NCBI GenBank assembly: GCA_021811865.1
Contig: JAKAQB010000136.1
Location: forward strand, 1-6,198
Origin: Actinomycetes bacterium
GTDB taxonomy: Bacteria; Actinomycetota; Acidimicrobiia; Acidimicrobiales; Palsa-688
Direction of reading: 5' to 3'
Length of the DNA: 6,198 nt
The notes below the pieces were generated by a model, which did no database searches, was not told the origin of the DNA, and saw only the letters and a list, made by a program, of their open reading frames with translations. This document shows, piece by piece, positions 1-6,198 of the stretch. The first letter of the stretch is position 1; the number at the start of each line of letters is the position of its first letter. A program made the translations under genes and the position numbers.

Positions 1-252
1 GCGGCATGGGGTCCGATGACGGTGCGATCACTTACCTCAGCTACAACAGCCTCGTCCAGCTGACGGAAGCAGCGATGAGCGTCGCTGGGGGAGCGCAGGT
101 CGAGACCGCTTGGAGGACCGGTGCTTTTGCACGACACCACGGCTGGAGACCAGCGGCGGTTCATCCCTGGCGGTGTCGAGTACGAGGTGTACCGGCTCAC
201 CCGACGCCTGGCCGCGAGTTCGCCGAATCCATCCCCCGGTGGCATCCGCTGA
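1..252 (+). pseudogene. possible broken 3' end of an unidentified gene
   Basis: I do not recognise a family. From position 3 to about 115, frame 3 reads as ordinary protein with mostly G/C third positions (it includes GAITYLSYNSLVQLTEAA). Frame 1 then takes over from about 110 to the TGA at 250-252 with similarly good codon use (it includes RRFIPGGVEYEVYRLTRRLA). Before about 79, frame 1 has stops at 61-63 and 76-78, so it is not one intact frame. The simplest reading is the tail of a gene entering from the left edge with one frameshift. The alternative is an independent 43-residue ORF from GTG 121, which has a GGAGG at 112-116 only 4 nt upstream. Evidence is codon pattern only; confidence is low. 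Confidence 0.22.
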
Positions 253-656
253 CGGGCGCCTCGCACCTGCGATCCTGATGACGGATCTGATCCGCAAGCG
301 CCAGGGCGAGCGCCCGGATCGATGTGCGTCGACAACAATCAGGCCAGACTCGCGGAGCGGCTCCATGGTCCCGAGTCGCGATCACTGAGCTGGTCATGGC
401 TGCCGGCGGCGTGTTGGCGTCCCACCTTGTGGTGCAGTGGATACCGACAGCACGACGGCTTCGCTGACGGCCGAGCCCTCCCTTCGTGGTCCGACCGTCC
501 GAGGAGCCGCTCCCACTGTGTTCGTGCGCAGTTCGACATGGACAGCGCCGCGCCATGGGCCGACTGAGGTTGTCGCTCCAGAACGAGCACTGGGTGGCTT
601 CGATCACAGTGCGGTGGACGAGACTGGCGGGGTGTGAGGCTGGAGAGCTTCGAGGC

Positions 657-677
657 TGACGAGAAGCGTCCTCGTCA
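657..677. repeat. 7-bp inverted repeat (stem-loop)
   Basis: TGACGAG (657-663) and CTCGTCA (671-677) are perfectly complementary around a 7-nt loop. The repeat lies about 80 nt past the stop codon of the minus-strand ATPase gene. No T-run follows on either strand, so it is not a classical intrinsic terminator. It could be an operator-like site or chance. Confidence 0.35.
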
Positions 678-694
678 TCGGATCCCTCTCGTGG

Positions 695-714
695 GGCGCG
701 CTCGCCATCGCGCC
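695..714 (-). terminator. weak candidate terminator of the ATPase gene
   Basis: GGCGCG (695-700) pairs with CGCGCC (709-714) across an 8-nt loop, 44 nt beyond the ATPase stop codon in its direction of transcription. The stem is GC-only and lacks a following U-tract, as many actinobacterial terminators do. Such short GC stems are also common by chance in this composition, so the call is weak. Confidence 0.25.
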
Positions 715-758
715 GACTATCGAAGTGAGCCGGCGCGGCACGCCTCGGGGAAGTGAGG

Positions 759-1895
759 TCAGGCCCCGGCGCGGACCCATGCTGCGAAGAAGGGATCGGC
801 GATCACCAGCCGGCCGCCACGCTGCACGACTAGGTCGTCGGCCAGCAGCGGGCTCAAAGCCTTGCGCACGGAGCTGGCGTTGGCTAGCCCGACCGCTCGG
901 GCGAATGCCGCCGCGTACGGCTCGGAGGGCGGCTCGACGGCCAGCGCTTCGAGCACCCGGACCTGGCCTGGTGACAGGCGCCCCAGGGCGTCGGCGAAGA
1001 GCGTGGCGTCGTGCTCCACCGCGGCGGCCATGCCGGCGTCCACAGCCGCGGCGTCGATGCGCTCGCCGGCCAACTCGAACGCGTCATAGGCGAGGTGCTG
1101 GATGTCGTTGGGGACCGGCCCGGCCTGGTCCAGCAGGTAGCGGGCCACCTCCTCCGAGAGGCGTTTGCCACCCACCTCGGCTCGCTCGAGGAGGTACGCC
1201 ACCATGTCGGCATCCGGGATCGGTCCGAGCGCCAGATGTTGGGCCAAGCCGTACAGCGGGGCTTCCTGTCGTATGACCAGCTGCTCCATCAAGTGCCGTT
1301 TGGACCCAGCCAGCACGAGGGAGACGGACGGGTTGTCGTCAGCCAGACCCTTCAGGACGTCAGGCAGGCGCTCGCCCAGGCGCGCGGCCACCTGGAACTC
1401 GTCGATGACGAGGACCGCCGGCCGGCGCTCGGCCTCGTCAGCCAGCAACTGGTACACGTCGGCCAGGACCGCGTCCAGCTCTGCCGCCTGGAAGCTGGTG
1501 TCGAAGCCGAAGCGGGGATGCCCGTCGGGATCGAAGCTCACCGACGGGGTCACTCGCAGGCGGCGCAGGAAGTCGGGGACTGCCTGGCGGGCCCGGGCCC
1601 AGCGGGCACCGGGCATCTTGTACGCCGCCACCGTCAGAAGTGAGGCGAAGCGAGCCGGGCTCGTGGCACGCTGCAGGTTCACCTCCACCACCGCAGGCGA
1701 CGGCCGCCATCTGCTCATGCGGGCGCTGGCGGCTCGCAGCAACGACGTCTTCCCGTAGCGGCGCGGCGAGATGACCACGACGTTGATCCCGTCGCGCATC
1801 CTGGCGAGCAGCGCCGACAGCTCCTTGCGCCGTCCGGTGAAGTGCTCGCCTTCGACGGGGGTGCCGTAGTGGTAGGGGTTGCGTGTCGTCACCAC
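759..1895 (-). CDS. archaeal-type AAA/STAND-like ATPase (ATPase_2-like) with C-terminal winged-helix region
   Basis: The 378-residue product is a P-loop ATPase. Its N-terminus (GTPVEGEHFTGRRKELSAL, 11-29) is typical of the archaeal-ATPase family (Pfam ATPase_2). Walker A is SPRRYGKTSL (43-52, Lys49), in the family's unusual Arg-rich form. Walker B is AVLVIDEF (160-167, Asp165/Glu166). A sensor-like strand LVLAGSKRHL lies at 193-202. Residues about 306-378 look like a winged helix and end in DPFFAAWVRAGA, as is common in these proteins. No signal peptide or membrane segment is seen, so it should be cytosolic. In the family signature PLYGR, the position here is Leu (PLYGL, 213-217), although bacterial relatives vary at this site. 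Cellular roles in this family are mostly unknown; regulatory or NTP-switch functions are suspected. The first two codons are GTG GTG (1893-1895, 1890-1892). There is no Shine-Dalgarno sequence, and the second GTG fits leaderless spacing, giving 377 residues. No operon partner is visible. Confidence 0.9.
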   Translation of the reverse strand: MVTTRNPYHYGTPVEGEHFTGRRKELSALLARMRDGINVVVISPRRYGKTSLLRAASARMSRWRPSPAVVEVNLQRATSPARFASLLTVAAYKMPGARWARARQAVPDFLRRLRVTPSVSFDPDGHPRFGFDTSFQAAELDAVLADVYQLLADEAERRPAVLVIDEFQVAARLGERLPDVLKGLADDNPSVSLVLAGSKRHLMEQLVIRQEAPLYGLAQHLALGPIPDADMVAYLLERAEVGGKRLSEEVARYLLDQAGPVPNDIQHLAYDAFELAGERIDAAAVDAGMAAAVEHDATLFADALGRLSPGQVRVLEALAVEPPSEPYAAAFARAVGLANASSVRKALSPLLADDLVVQRGGRLVIADPFFAAWVRAGA

Positions 1896-1898
1896 AGG

Positions 1899-1904
1899 AT
1901 GATA
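1899..1904 (-). promoter_or_regulatory. putative -10 box of a leaderless ATPase transcript
   Basis: On the minus strand TATCAT (1904 down to 1899) matches the TANNNT -10 pattern and lies exactly 6 nt before the second GTG of the ATPase gene (1890-1892). No Shine-Dalgarno sequence precedes either GTG. In actinobacteria this geometry usually means transcription begins at the start codon. No convincing -35 element is visible. Confidence 0.45.
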
Positions 1905-1918
1905 CCGAGAGGCGCAAT

Positions 1919-1944
1919 GCTATATAGCGCGATGCCACATGGCA
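1919..1944. promoter_or_regulatory. AT-rich palindrome plus adjacent inverted repeat, possible operator
   Basis: GCTATATAGC (1919-1928) is a perfect 10-bp palindrome and the most AT-rich spot in a GC-rich region. Five bases further on, TGCCA-CA-TGGCA (1933-1944) is a 5-bp inverted repeat with a 2-bp centre. The pair sits 24-49 bases upstream of the ATPase GTG. It could be a promoter core with a regulator site, acting on the ATPase gene and possibly on a divergent plus-strand reading frame that begins with ATG at 1932. The assignment is from position and symmetry only. Confidence 0.35.
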
Positions 1945-2446
1945 CAGGTGCGCTCGCCTTCCAATCGGGGGAGGAGCTGCCGGCTCGCCTCCAGCTGCCC
2001 GGCGGTCAGAGCCTCGGGCCCGTGTACGAGCTCGCCCGGGCGTCCCGGACGGTCTCGCGAGGACACGACGTGTCTCTCGACGTAGCGGACGGCCGAGGGC
2101 CCCACGGCGGGAGAGTGCCGACGCCACCCTCGACGACGAGACGGTCACCGGCGCGCTCGTCACGTCCGTTCAGCCGAACAGGAGCGAGGCCTCGTGGCAG
2201 CAGAGGATCTTGCTGCTCGGATGGCAGCGACCCAGCAGCTGTCGCCGGGAGCTCTCGCCACTCCTTCACGAGGTGGCCGGCCGCCTGCACCTCAGCGAGG
2301 GAGCCCTCCGTGTCCGCGTGGCCCGGAGCCATCGGTCGTCCCCCGCTGCGGGCCTTCGGCGGGTGCGCCTCCCGGCGGGCGGGCGCGACAACGCCCGGCG
2401 TCCTGCGAGGGGATGGAACGCCGGGCGCTGCCCGAGGGCAGATTAG
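1920..2446. pseudogene. frame-broken coding-like block, strand unresolved, family unknown
   Basis: Codon periodicity is strong here but changes frame near 2105. On the plus strand, one frame runs from ATG 1932 (GALAFQSGEELPARLQLPGG). After about 2105 the frame with positions congruent to 2 mod 3 takes over to the TGA at about 2444-2446. That part has roughly 90% G/C third positions and a helix-turn-helix-like stretch LHEVAGRLHLSEGALRVRVA. On the minus strand, an ATG at 2330-2332 opens a protein-like frame (SLAEVQAAGHLVKEWRELP). After about 2105 it continues in another frame (VRYVERHVVSS, then GELVHGPEALTAGQLEASRQ) to the TAG at 1920-1922, 24 nt before the ATPase start. Third-position bias favours the plus strand for 2106-2330 and is a tie for 1932-2105. 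Neither product is recognised. A single frameshift in a decayed gene, or a sequencing indel, would explain both patterns. Confidence 0.35.
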
Positions 2447-2692
2447 GTGAACGACACGGCCTCTGCTGGACGACGGGACAGGAGCGGCCCGTCAGACCGG
2501 CTGGCGCCGGGGAGCGGCGGGGCCGGCGCAACGGCGGGGCGGCGCCCTGGGCTCGGAGATGAGCGGCGCGGCGAGAGCTCGAGGACATGTCGCCGGCCAC
2601 CCCGGCGGCTTGAGGAGACCGGGAGGCTCTCTCGCTCGAGGGCCTGTCCGCGCCGCAGGCCGGCCTGCCGGCCACGCGAGCGGTGGGGGCGT
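2447..2692. other. GC-rich spacer with no gene
   Basis: No frame on either strand has protein-like composition here; translations are dominated by Arg, Pro, Gly and Ala. The long open frames that cross this spacer are antisense or out-of-frame shadows of the transporter gene to the right. The only structured element is the inverted repeat at 2658-2673. Confidence 0.5.
2658..2673 (-). terminator. candidate terminator after the MFS gene
   Basis: GGCCGGC (2658-2664) and GCCGGCC (2667-2673) form a perfect 7-bp inverted repeat with a 2-nt centre, which would fold as about 5 bp with a 6-nt loop. It begins 20 nt past the MFS stop codon. No T-run follows, so termination is suggested by position rather than by a classical signature. 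Confidence 0.3.
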
Positions 2693-3901
2693 TCAGTCCT
2701 CGCGGCTCGGTGGCGGCGCCGGCTCCGTCATGGGTGGGCGCCTCGGTGCACGGACGAGGAAGAAGAGCGTCGCTGCGAAGGCGAAGGTGAGGAGGAGGTA
2801 GGGCACGACGTCGGATGTCGCCTGCGCCACCGCCCCGCTGCCGGCGGAGGCGACTGCCTGACCCCCCGCCCAGGCAAGGTTGGACAGTCCGAAGGCGAGG
2901 CCCTGGCGGAGGCCGCCGCGTTCGGCCCCGTCGCCGACGAGCGCCGCCGCCGGCACGAACAGGGTGCCGAAGGCCGGGAGCCCGACGACGACGAGCCCCA
3001 CCAGGATGGCGGTCGGTTGCGCCACCGGCAGGAGCGCGCTCACGACGACGGAGATGGCCAGCGAGATGGCGAGCGGGCGCCTCCGCCCGCGGGCATCGGC
3101 CATCCGCCCGACCAAGGGCGCCAGCCCTGCCTCGACGGCGGCCGATCCGAGGAAGGCGGCGGCGATCACGGTGGCGCCTGCTCCGAGCGCGCTGAAGCGC
3201 AGCGGCACGAGCACGTCCACCACACCGAAGCCGAGGCCGGCGAGGCCGGTGAGGAGCAGACCTGCGAGGAGGGAGCTGTCGCGCACGGCGGTCCGAACGC
3301 CCGCGCTCTGCCCTGTCACGCGGTCGTCGTGGAGGGGGATGACGAGCGCGCTCACGATCAGGACGGCAGCAAAGGCGGTGGCGGCCGCGAAGACCGGAGC
3401 CGAGCCGAGCCGCGAGGCGAGTGCCCCGACGAGCGGCCCGAACAGCGACCCGCCGACGGCGGCTGCGAACGCCGTGCTGAGCGAGCGTGCCCGCCGGTCG
3501 GGCGGGGCTGCCGTGGCCAGCCAGGCCAGGCCGCCCGCCCAGGTGCAGGCTCCGCCGATGCCCTGGAGAAACCGGGCGAGGTCGAGCAGCACCACCTGGC
3601 TCGCCAGGCCGAAGGTGAGGGTGGCCGCGCTCATGAGAACGAGCCCAGAGAGCACGCCGCTCCTGGCGCCTCGGCGGTTCACGAGGAGCCCGCCGGGGAT
3701 GGATCCGAGGAGGGTGCCGAGGGGGTAGGCGGCGACCAGCACCCCGGCTCCCGCCTTGGTGAGATGGAGCATCGCCACGTAGTGGGGCAGCAGCGGCGTC
3801 ACCGCCATGTAGAAGATGGTGTCGACGAAGACGACCGAGGAGACCAGCCACATCAGGTTGCGGAAGCCGCGGGGTGTCGGCGGGCGGGTCTCCGGCAGCA
3901 T
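2693..3901 (-). CDS. MFS transporter, DHA1-like (probable drug/metabolite:H+ antiporter)
   Basis: The 402-residue product has about 12 hydrophobic segments and the normal length for the major facilitator superfamily. TM1 carries [16 protein letters not shown] (26-41), an Asp followed by the P-x-x-P pattern typical of DHA1-like exporters. The TM2-3 loop has a degenerate motif [14 protein letters not shown] (70-82), with Asn in place of the usual Asp. Its second-half copy is [11 protein letters not shown] (265-275). RFLQGIGGA (110-118) matches the TM4 R-x-x-x-G-x-G motif, and [11 protein letters not shown] (150-160) resembles antiporter motif C, so export is more likely than uptake. The cytosolic C-tail (about 384-402) is rich in Pro and Arg. 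Substrate cannot be inferred. The ATG at 3899-3901 leaves 68 bases to the divergent peptidase gene. There is no Shine-Dalgarno sequence, but a -10-like GATACT lies 6 nt upstream, suggesting a leaderless transcript. Confidence 0.92.
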   Translation of the reverse strand: MLPETRPPTPRGFRNLMWLVSSVVFVDTIFYMAVTPLLPHYVAMLHLTKAGAGVLVAAYPLGTLLGSIPGGLLVNRRGARSGVLSGLVLMSAATLTFGLASQVVLLDLARFLQGIGGACTWAGGLAWLATAAPPDRRARSLSTAFAAAVGGSLFGPLVGALASRLGSAPVFAAATAFAAVLIVSALVIPLHDDRVTGQSAGVRTAVRDSSLLAGLLLTGLAGLGFGVVDVLVPLRFSALGAGATVIAAAFLGSAAVEAGLAPLVGRMADARGRRRPLAISLAISVVVSALLPVAQPTAILVGLVVVGLPAFGTLFVPAAALVGDGAERGGLRQGLAFGLSNLAWAGGQAVASAGSGAVAQATSDVVPYLLLTFAFAATLFFLVRAPRRPPMTEPAPPPSRED

Positions 3902-3907
3902 CGCACC

Positions 3908-3913
3908 AGTATC
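3908..3913 (-). promoter_or_regulatory. putative -10 box of the MFS gene
   Basis: On the minus strand GATACT (3913 down to 3908) lies exactly 6 nt before the ATG at 3901. It keeps the critical A at position 2 and T at position 6 of the TANNNT pattern but has G at position 1. No Shine-Dalgarno sequence is present, so this supports a leaderless start, more weakly than at the peptidase and ATPase genes. Confidence 0.35.
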
Positions 3914-3957
3914 GGCGACGGGCCGCAGACCCCAGAGGTAGACGGGAGCCGGCGAGC

Positions 3958-3963
3958 TACCCT
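3958..3963 (+). promoter_or_regulatory. putative -10 box of the S10 peptidase gene
   Basis: TACCCT fits TANNNT and ends exactly 6 nt before GTG 3970. The only purine-rich candidate ribosome site (GGGAG at 3944-3948) is more than 20 nt from that GTG, too far to serve it. A leaderless transcript beginning at GTG 3970 explains both facts and decides the start choice. No clear -35 hexamer is visible. Confidence 0.45.
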
Positions 3964-3969
3964 CTGCAC

Positions 3970-5421
3970 GTGCCCGAGGAGATTCCGCCGGAAGCGAGCC
4001 GGTCGACCCCGGTCGACGACTTCGTCACCTCTGCCCACGACGTCGTCGCCTCGAGCGGGCCCCTGCGCTACCGGGCGACCGCCGGGCGGGTGGTGCTGCG
4101 CGAGGAGGTGCACGAAGACGGCGTCTTCCGCGGGTCGCGTCCGAAGGCGGAGGTCTTCGTCGTGTCCTACGTCGCCGACGCCCCCGAGGGCTCCCCGCGG
4201 CCGGTGACCTTCGCCTTCAACGGAGGCCCCGGCTCCTCGAGCGTGTGGCTGCACCTCGGCCTCCTCGGACCGAGGCGGGTGCTGATGGGCGACGCCGGCG
4301 ACCTACGGCCGCCTCCCTACGGGCTTGTGGACAACGCCGAGACGCTCCTCTCCCACACCGACCTCGTCTTCATCGACCCCGTCTCGACCGGCTACTCCCG
4401 GGTCACCGAGGGGGACAAGCCGGCCGAATTCCACGGGTACCAGCGCGACCTCGAGTCGATCGGCGAGGTGATCCGGCAGTGGACCTCACGGGAGCGTCGC
4501 TGGCTGTCGCCGAAGTACCTGATCGGCGAGTCCTACGGGACGCTTCGGGCGGGAGCGCTCGCCGATCACCTGCAGAGTCGCTACGGTTTGACGCTGAACG
4601 GCGTGATGCTCGTCTCGGCGGTGCTCGACTTCGCGACCGGGGACGACGAGTCCGAGGGAAACGACCTGGCCTTCGTGCTCAGCCTGCCGACCTTCGCCTG
4701 CCTTGCCCGCTACCACGGGCTGGTCGAGGACCGCCCGCTGGACGAGGTCAGGAGAGAGGCCGAGCACTTCGCGACCGGGGAGTACGCGAGAGCCCTCCTC
4801 CTCGGCGCCCGCCTCGGGGCAGCCGAGCGGCGCGGGGTCGCAACCCGGATGGCGCAGCTCACCGGGCTCGACGTCGACTGGATCGAACGTGGCGGTCTCC
4901 GGGTCGAGTCGCACCGCTTCTTCAGACAGCTGCTGCGAGAGCGCGACGGCAGGGTGATCGGGCGCCTCGACGGGCGCTTCACGGGATGGGAGGCCGACGC
5001 CGTCGGCGAACGGGCCACGGTCGACCCCAGCTACACGGCCATCCGCGGCCCGTTCTCGACCGCCTTCAACCACTATGTCCGCGCGGAGCTCGGGTACGCC
5101 AACGACCTCCCCTACGAGATCCTGACCGAGCGTGTCCAGCCCTGGTCCTACAAGGAGTTCGAGGGCCGCCAGGTGAGCGTGGCGGACCGGCTTGCGGCCG
5201 CTCTGCGTGCCAACCCGCATCTCCGGGTGCAGATCGGCGCCGGCTACTACGACGGGGCGACGCCGTACTTCGCCGCCGAGCACACCGTCAACCATCTGCG
5301 GATCCCCGACAGCCTGCGCCAGAACATCTCGTTCCGGTACTACGAGTCGGGGCACATGACCTACCTCCACGAGGAGAGCAGGCTGCGTCAGAGCGCGCAT
5401 CTGGCTGAGTTCGTCCGCTGA
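3970..5421 (+). CDS. S10-family serine carboxypeptidase
   Basis: This 483-residue alpha/beta-hydrolase should remove C-terminal residues from peptides. The oxyanion-hole motif NGGPGSSS is at 84-91, followed by [11 protein letters not shown], the S10 equivalent of D-x-P-x-G-x-G-F-S. The nucleophile elbow GESYG has Ser188. The Asp of GYYDGATPY is residue 428, and the His of ESGHMTY is residue 462 near the C-terminus. All three catalytic residues are in the family's order and spacing, and the length is normal. No signal peptide or membrane segment is visible from GTG 3970, nor from the longer in-frame GTG at 3874, so a cytosolic location is inferred; many S10 enzymes are exported. I prefer GTG 3970 because the upstream extension is Arg/Pro-rich, would overlap the divergent MFS gene, and a TACCCT box lies 6 nt before 3970. 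The oxidoreductase gene follows 45-57 nt later on the same strand, probably in one operon. Substrate is unknown. Confidence 0.93.
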   Translation: MPEEIPPEASRSTPVDDFVTSAHDVVASSGPLRYRATAGRVVLREEVHEDGVFRGSRPKAEVFVVSYVADAPEGSPRPVTFAFNGGPGSSSVWLHLGLLGPRRVLMGDAGDLRPPPYGLVDNAETLLSHTDLVFIDPVSTGYSRVTEGDKPAEFHGYQRDLESIGEVIRQWTSRERRWLSPKYLIGESYGTLRAGALADHLQSRYGLTLNGVMLVSAVLDFATGDDESEGNDLAFVLSLPTFACLARYHGLVEDRPLDEVRREAEHFATGEYARALLLGARLGAAERRGVATRMAQLTGLDVDWIERGGLRVESHRFFRQLLRERDGRVIGRLDGRFTGWEADAVGERATVDPSYTAIRGPFSTAFNHYVRAELGYANDLPYEILTERVQPWSYKEFEGRQVSVADRLAAALRANPHLRVQIGAGYYDGATPYFAAEHTVNHLRIPDSLRQNISFRYYESGHMTYLHEESRLRQSAHLAEFVR

Positions 5422-5442
5422 GCGCGAGCCTCCCGCGGTGGC

Positions 5443-5458
5443 GGCGGCCGGGGCCGCC
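5443..5458 (+). promoter_or_regulatory. GC-rich hairpin between peptidase and oxidoreductase genes
   Basis: GGCGGC (5443-5448) and GCCGCC (5453-5458) form a 6-bp stem with a 4-nt loop, ending 8 nt before ATG 5467 and 20 nt before ATG 5479. No T-run follows. It could modulate read-through from the peptidase gene or protect or insulate the downstream message, but it may be chance in this composition. Confidence 0.25.
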
Positions 5459-5478
5459 TATCCGCTATGAAGATCCGA

Positions 5479-6198
5479 ATGGAACTGCGGATCTTCACCG
5501 AGCCCCAGCAGGGGGCACGCTACGACCAGTTGCTGGCCGTCGCCCGGACGGCGGAGGCGGCCGGCTTCGGGGCGTTCTTCCGGTCCGACCACTACCTCTC
5601 CATGGGAGAGGGCGATGGGTCGCCGGGGCCCACGGACGCCTGGACCACGCTCGCCGGTCTCGCCCGGGACACCGAGCGCATACGGCTCGGCACGCTGCTC
5701 AGCGCCGCGACCTTCCGGCTGCCGGGACCGCTCGCGATCACCGTCGCCCAGGTGGACGCCATGAGCGGTGGCCGGGTCGAGCTCGGCCTAGGGGCCGGGT
5801 GGTACGAGGAGGAGCACCGCGCCTACGGGATCCCCTTCCCCTCGGTCGAGGAGCGCTTCGACCGGCTCGAGGAGCAGCTGGGGATCGTCCTCGGTCTCTG
5901 GTCGACCCCCGAAGGCGAGACGTTCTCCTTCGCCGGGCGGCACTACGTCTTGAACGAGAGTCCGGCGCTGCCCAAGCCGGTCCAGCGGCCACATCCCCCG
6001 GTCGTCGTCGGCGGCCACGGTCGGCGCCGGACGCCGGAGCTGGCGGCGAGGTACGCCGACGAGTTCAACGTGCCCTTCGCCTCGGTCGAGGCGTGCGGGC
6101 GCCAGTTCGAGCGGGTGCGAGAGGCCTGTGGCACCGTCGGTCGGGACCCGGACTCGATCACCTGTTCGGTGGCGCTCGTCCTGTGCTGCGGCGAGGAC
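5479..6198 (+). CDS. LLM-class F420-dependent oxidoreductase, Rv1855c-like (3' end outside window)
   Basis: The first 240 residues fit the luciferase-like monooxygenase fold and closely resemble the actinobacterial F420-dependent subfamily represented by Rv1855c (TIGR03560-type). The characteristic stretches are LRIFTEPQQG (3-12), FFRSDHYLSMG (33-43), TDAWTTLAGLARDTERIRLG (52-71), TFRLPGPLA (78-86), GGRVELGLGAGWYEEEH (97-113), SPALPKPVQRPHPP (161-174) and ALVLCCGED at the edge. The family uses reduced cofactor F420 for hydride transfer to mostly unknown substrates, in the cytosol. Related proteins are about 290-330 residues, so roughly three quarters is present; the frame is still open at 6198. 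An in-frame ATG at 5467 would add MKIR. I choose 5479 because family members usually begin at this M-x-L-R-I-F sequence. Neither start has a clear Shine-Dalgarno sequence or a TANNNT box 6 nt upstream, consistent with translation from a shared transcript with the peptidase gene. Confidence 0.9.
   Translation, partial: MELRIFTEPQQGARYDQLLAVARTAEAAGFGAFFRSDHYLSMGEGDGSPGPTDAWTTLAGLARDTERIRLGTLLSAATFRLPGPLAITVAQVDAMSGGRVELGLGAGWYEEEHRAYGIPFPSVEERFDRLEEQLGIVLGLWSTPEGETFSFAGRHYVLNESPALPKPVQRPHPPVVVGGHGRRRTPELAARYADEFNVPFASVEACGRQFERVREACGTVGRDPDSITCSVALVLCCGED

Larger units (their letters stand above)
253..758. other. intergenic stretch without a supportable gene
   Basis: All six frames give only short, composition-driven ORFs rich in Arg, Ser and Pro, with no recognisable motif and weaker third-position G/C bias than the genes to the right. 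No tRNA T-loop signature, CRISPR-like repeat or complete insertion sequence is visible. The only structure seen is two inverted repeats at 657-677 and 695-714, listed separately. The stretch may be decayed coding DNA between the broken gene at the left edge and the ATPase, but nothing in it identifies the ancestor. Confidence 0.5.

Noticed and set aside
525..545. GTTCGA sequence resembling a tRNA T-loop
   Set aside because: There is no matching T-stem, no acceptor or anticodon stem, and the GTTCGANNC consensus is not completed.
555..659. 34-residue plus-strand ORF containing EHWVASITVRWTRLAG
   Set aside because: The stretch looked briefly like the tail region of an insertion sequence, but no transposase, terminal inverted repeats or target duplication accompany it.
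725..1276. 183-residue plus-strand frame
   Set aside because: It is antisense to the ATPase and almost wholly Arg, Pro, Gly and Ala, which is a GC-content artefact.
2292..3851. 519-residue minus-strand open frame
   Set aside because: It is an out-of-frame shadow of the MFS gene, almost entirely Arg, Ala, Pro and Gly.
3874..3969. Upstream GTG start for the peptidase (515 residues)
   Set aside because: The extra 32 residues are Arg/Pro-rich, do not form a signal peptide, and would overlap the divergent MFS start. GTG 3970 has the better promoter-like context.
2447..4207. 586-residue plus-strand open frame
   Set aside because: It runs antisense to the clearly recognisable MFS gene, is dominated by Arg/Glu/Gly/His, and has no family motif. 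It is open because of high GC content.
4486..5400. 304-residue minus-strand frame opposite the peptidase gene
   Set aside because: It looks moderately protein-like but mirrors the codon phase of the peptidase, has no family motif, and its whole length is explained by the S10 gene.
4245..5408. 387-residue plus-strand open frame inside the peptidase gene
   Set aside because: It is an Arg-rich shifted-frame shadow; the peptidase frame carries all S10 catalytic motifs over the same DNA.

Overview
The window is very GC-rich (about 70% by eye) with strongly G/C-ending codons. It carries an F420-type luciferase-like oxidoreductase gene, GTG starts, and three genes that begin without a Shine-Dalgarno sequence, 6 nt after a -10-like hexamer. 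Together these suggest a high-GC actinobacterium (Acidimicrobiia-like or similar). That placement is inference; the window has no rRNA or other phylogenetic marker.

Layout. Positions 1-758 hold no gene I can defend. The first 250 bases look like the broken 3' end of a plus-strand gene, and the rest is structureless apart from two inverted repeats near 657-714. An orphan archaeal-type AAA/STAND-like ATPase (759-1895, minus) follows, with an AT-rich palindrome and a short inverted repeat just upstream. Positions 1920-2446 have codon-like periodicity that changes frame near 2105 on both strands; I read this as an unidentified decayed or frameshifted gene. After about 250 bases of GC-rich spacer comes a minus-strand DHA1-like MFS transporter (2693-3901).

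A 68-base divergent promoter region separates the transporter from a plus-strand S10 serine carboxypeptidase with an intact catalytic triad (3970-5421). Forty-five to 57 bases later the same strand carries an F420-dependent LLM oxidoreductase of the Rv1855c type, cut off by the right edge of the window.

How the genes may work together. The peptidase and oxidoreductase probably share a transcript, and the exporter is divergent from them. This could be a small peptide-processing/redox/export neighbourhood, or simply housekeeping genes side by side; the sequence does not decide. The ATPase has no visible partner. I found no convincing new multi-gene system. The observations most worth checking are the repeated leaderless promoter geometry and the frame-broken block upstream of the ATPase.
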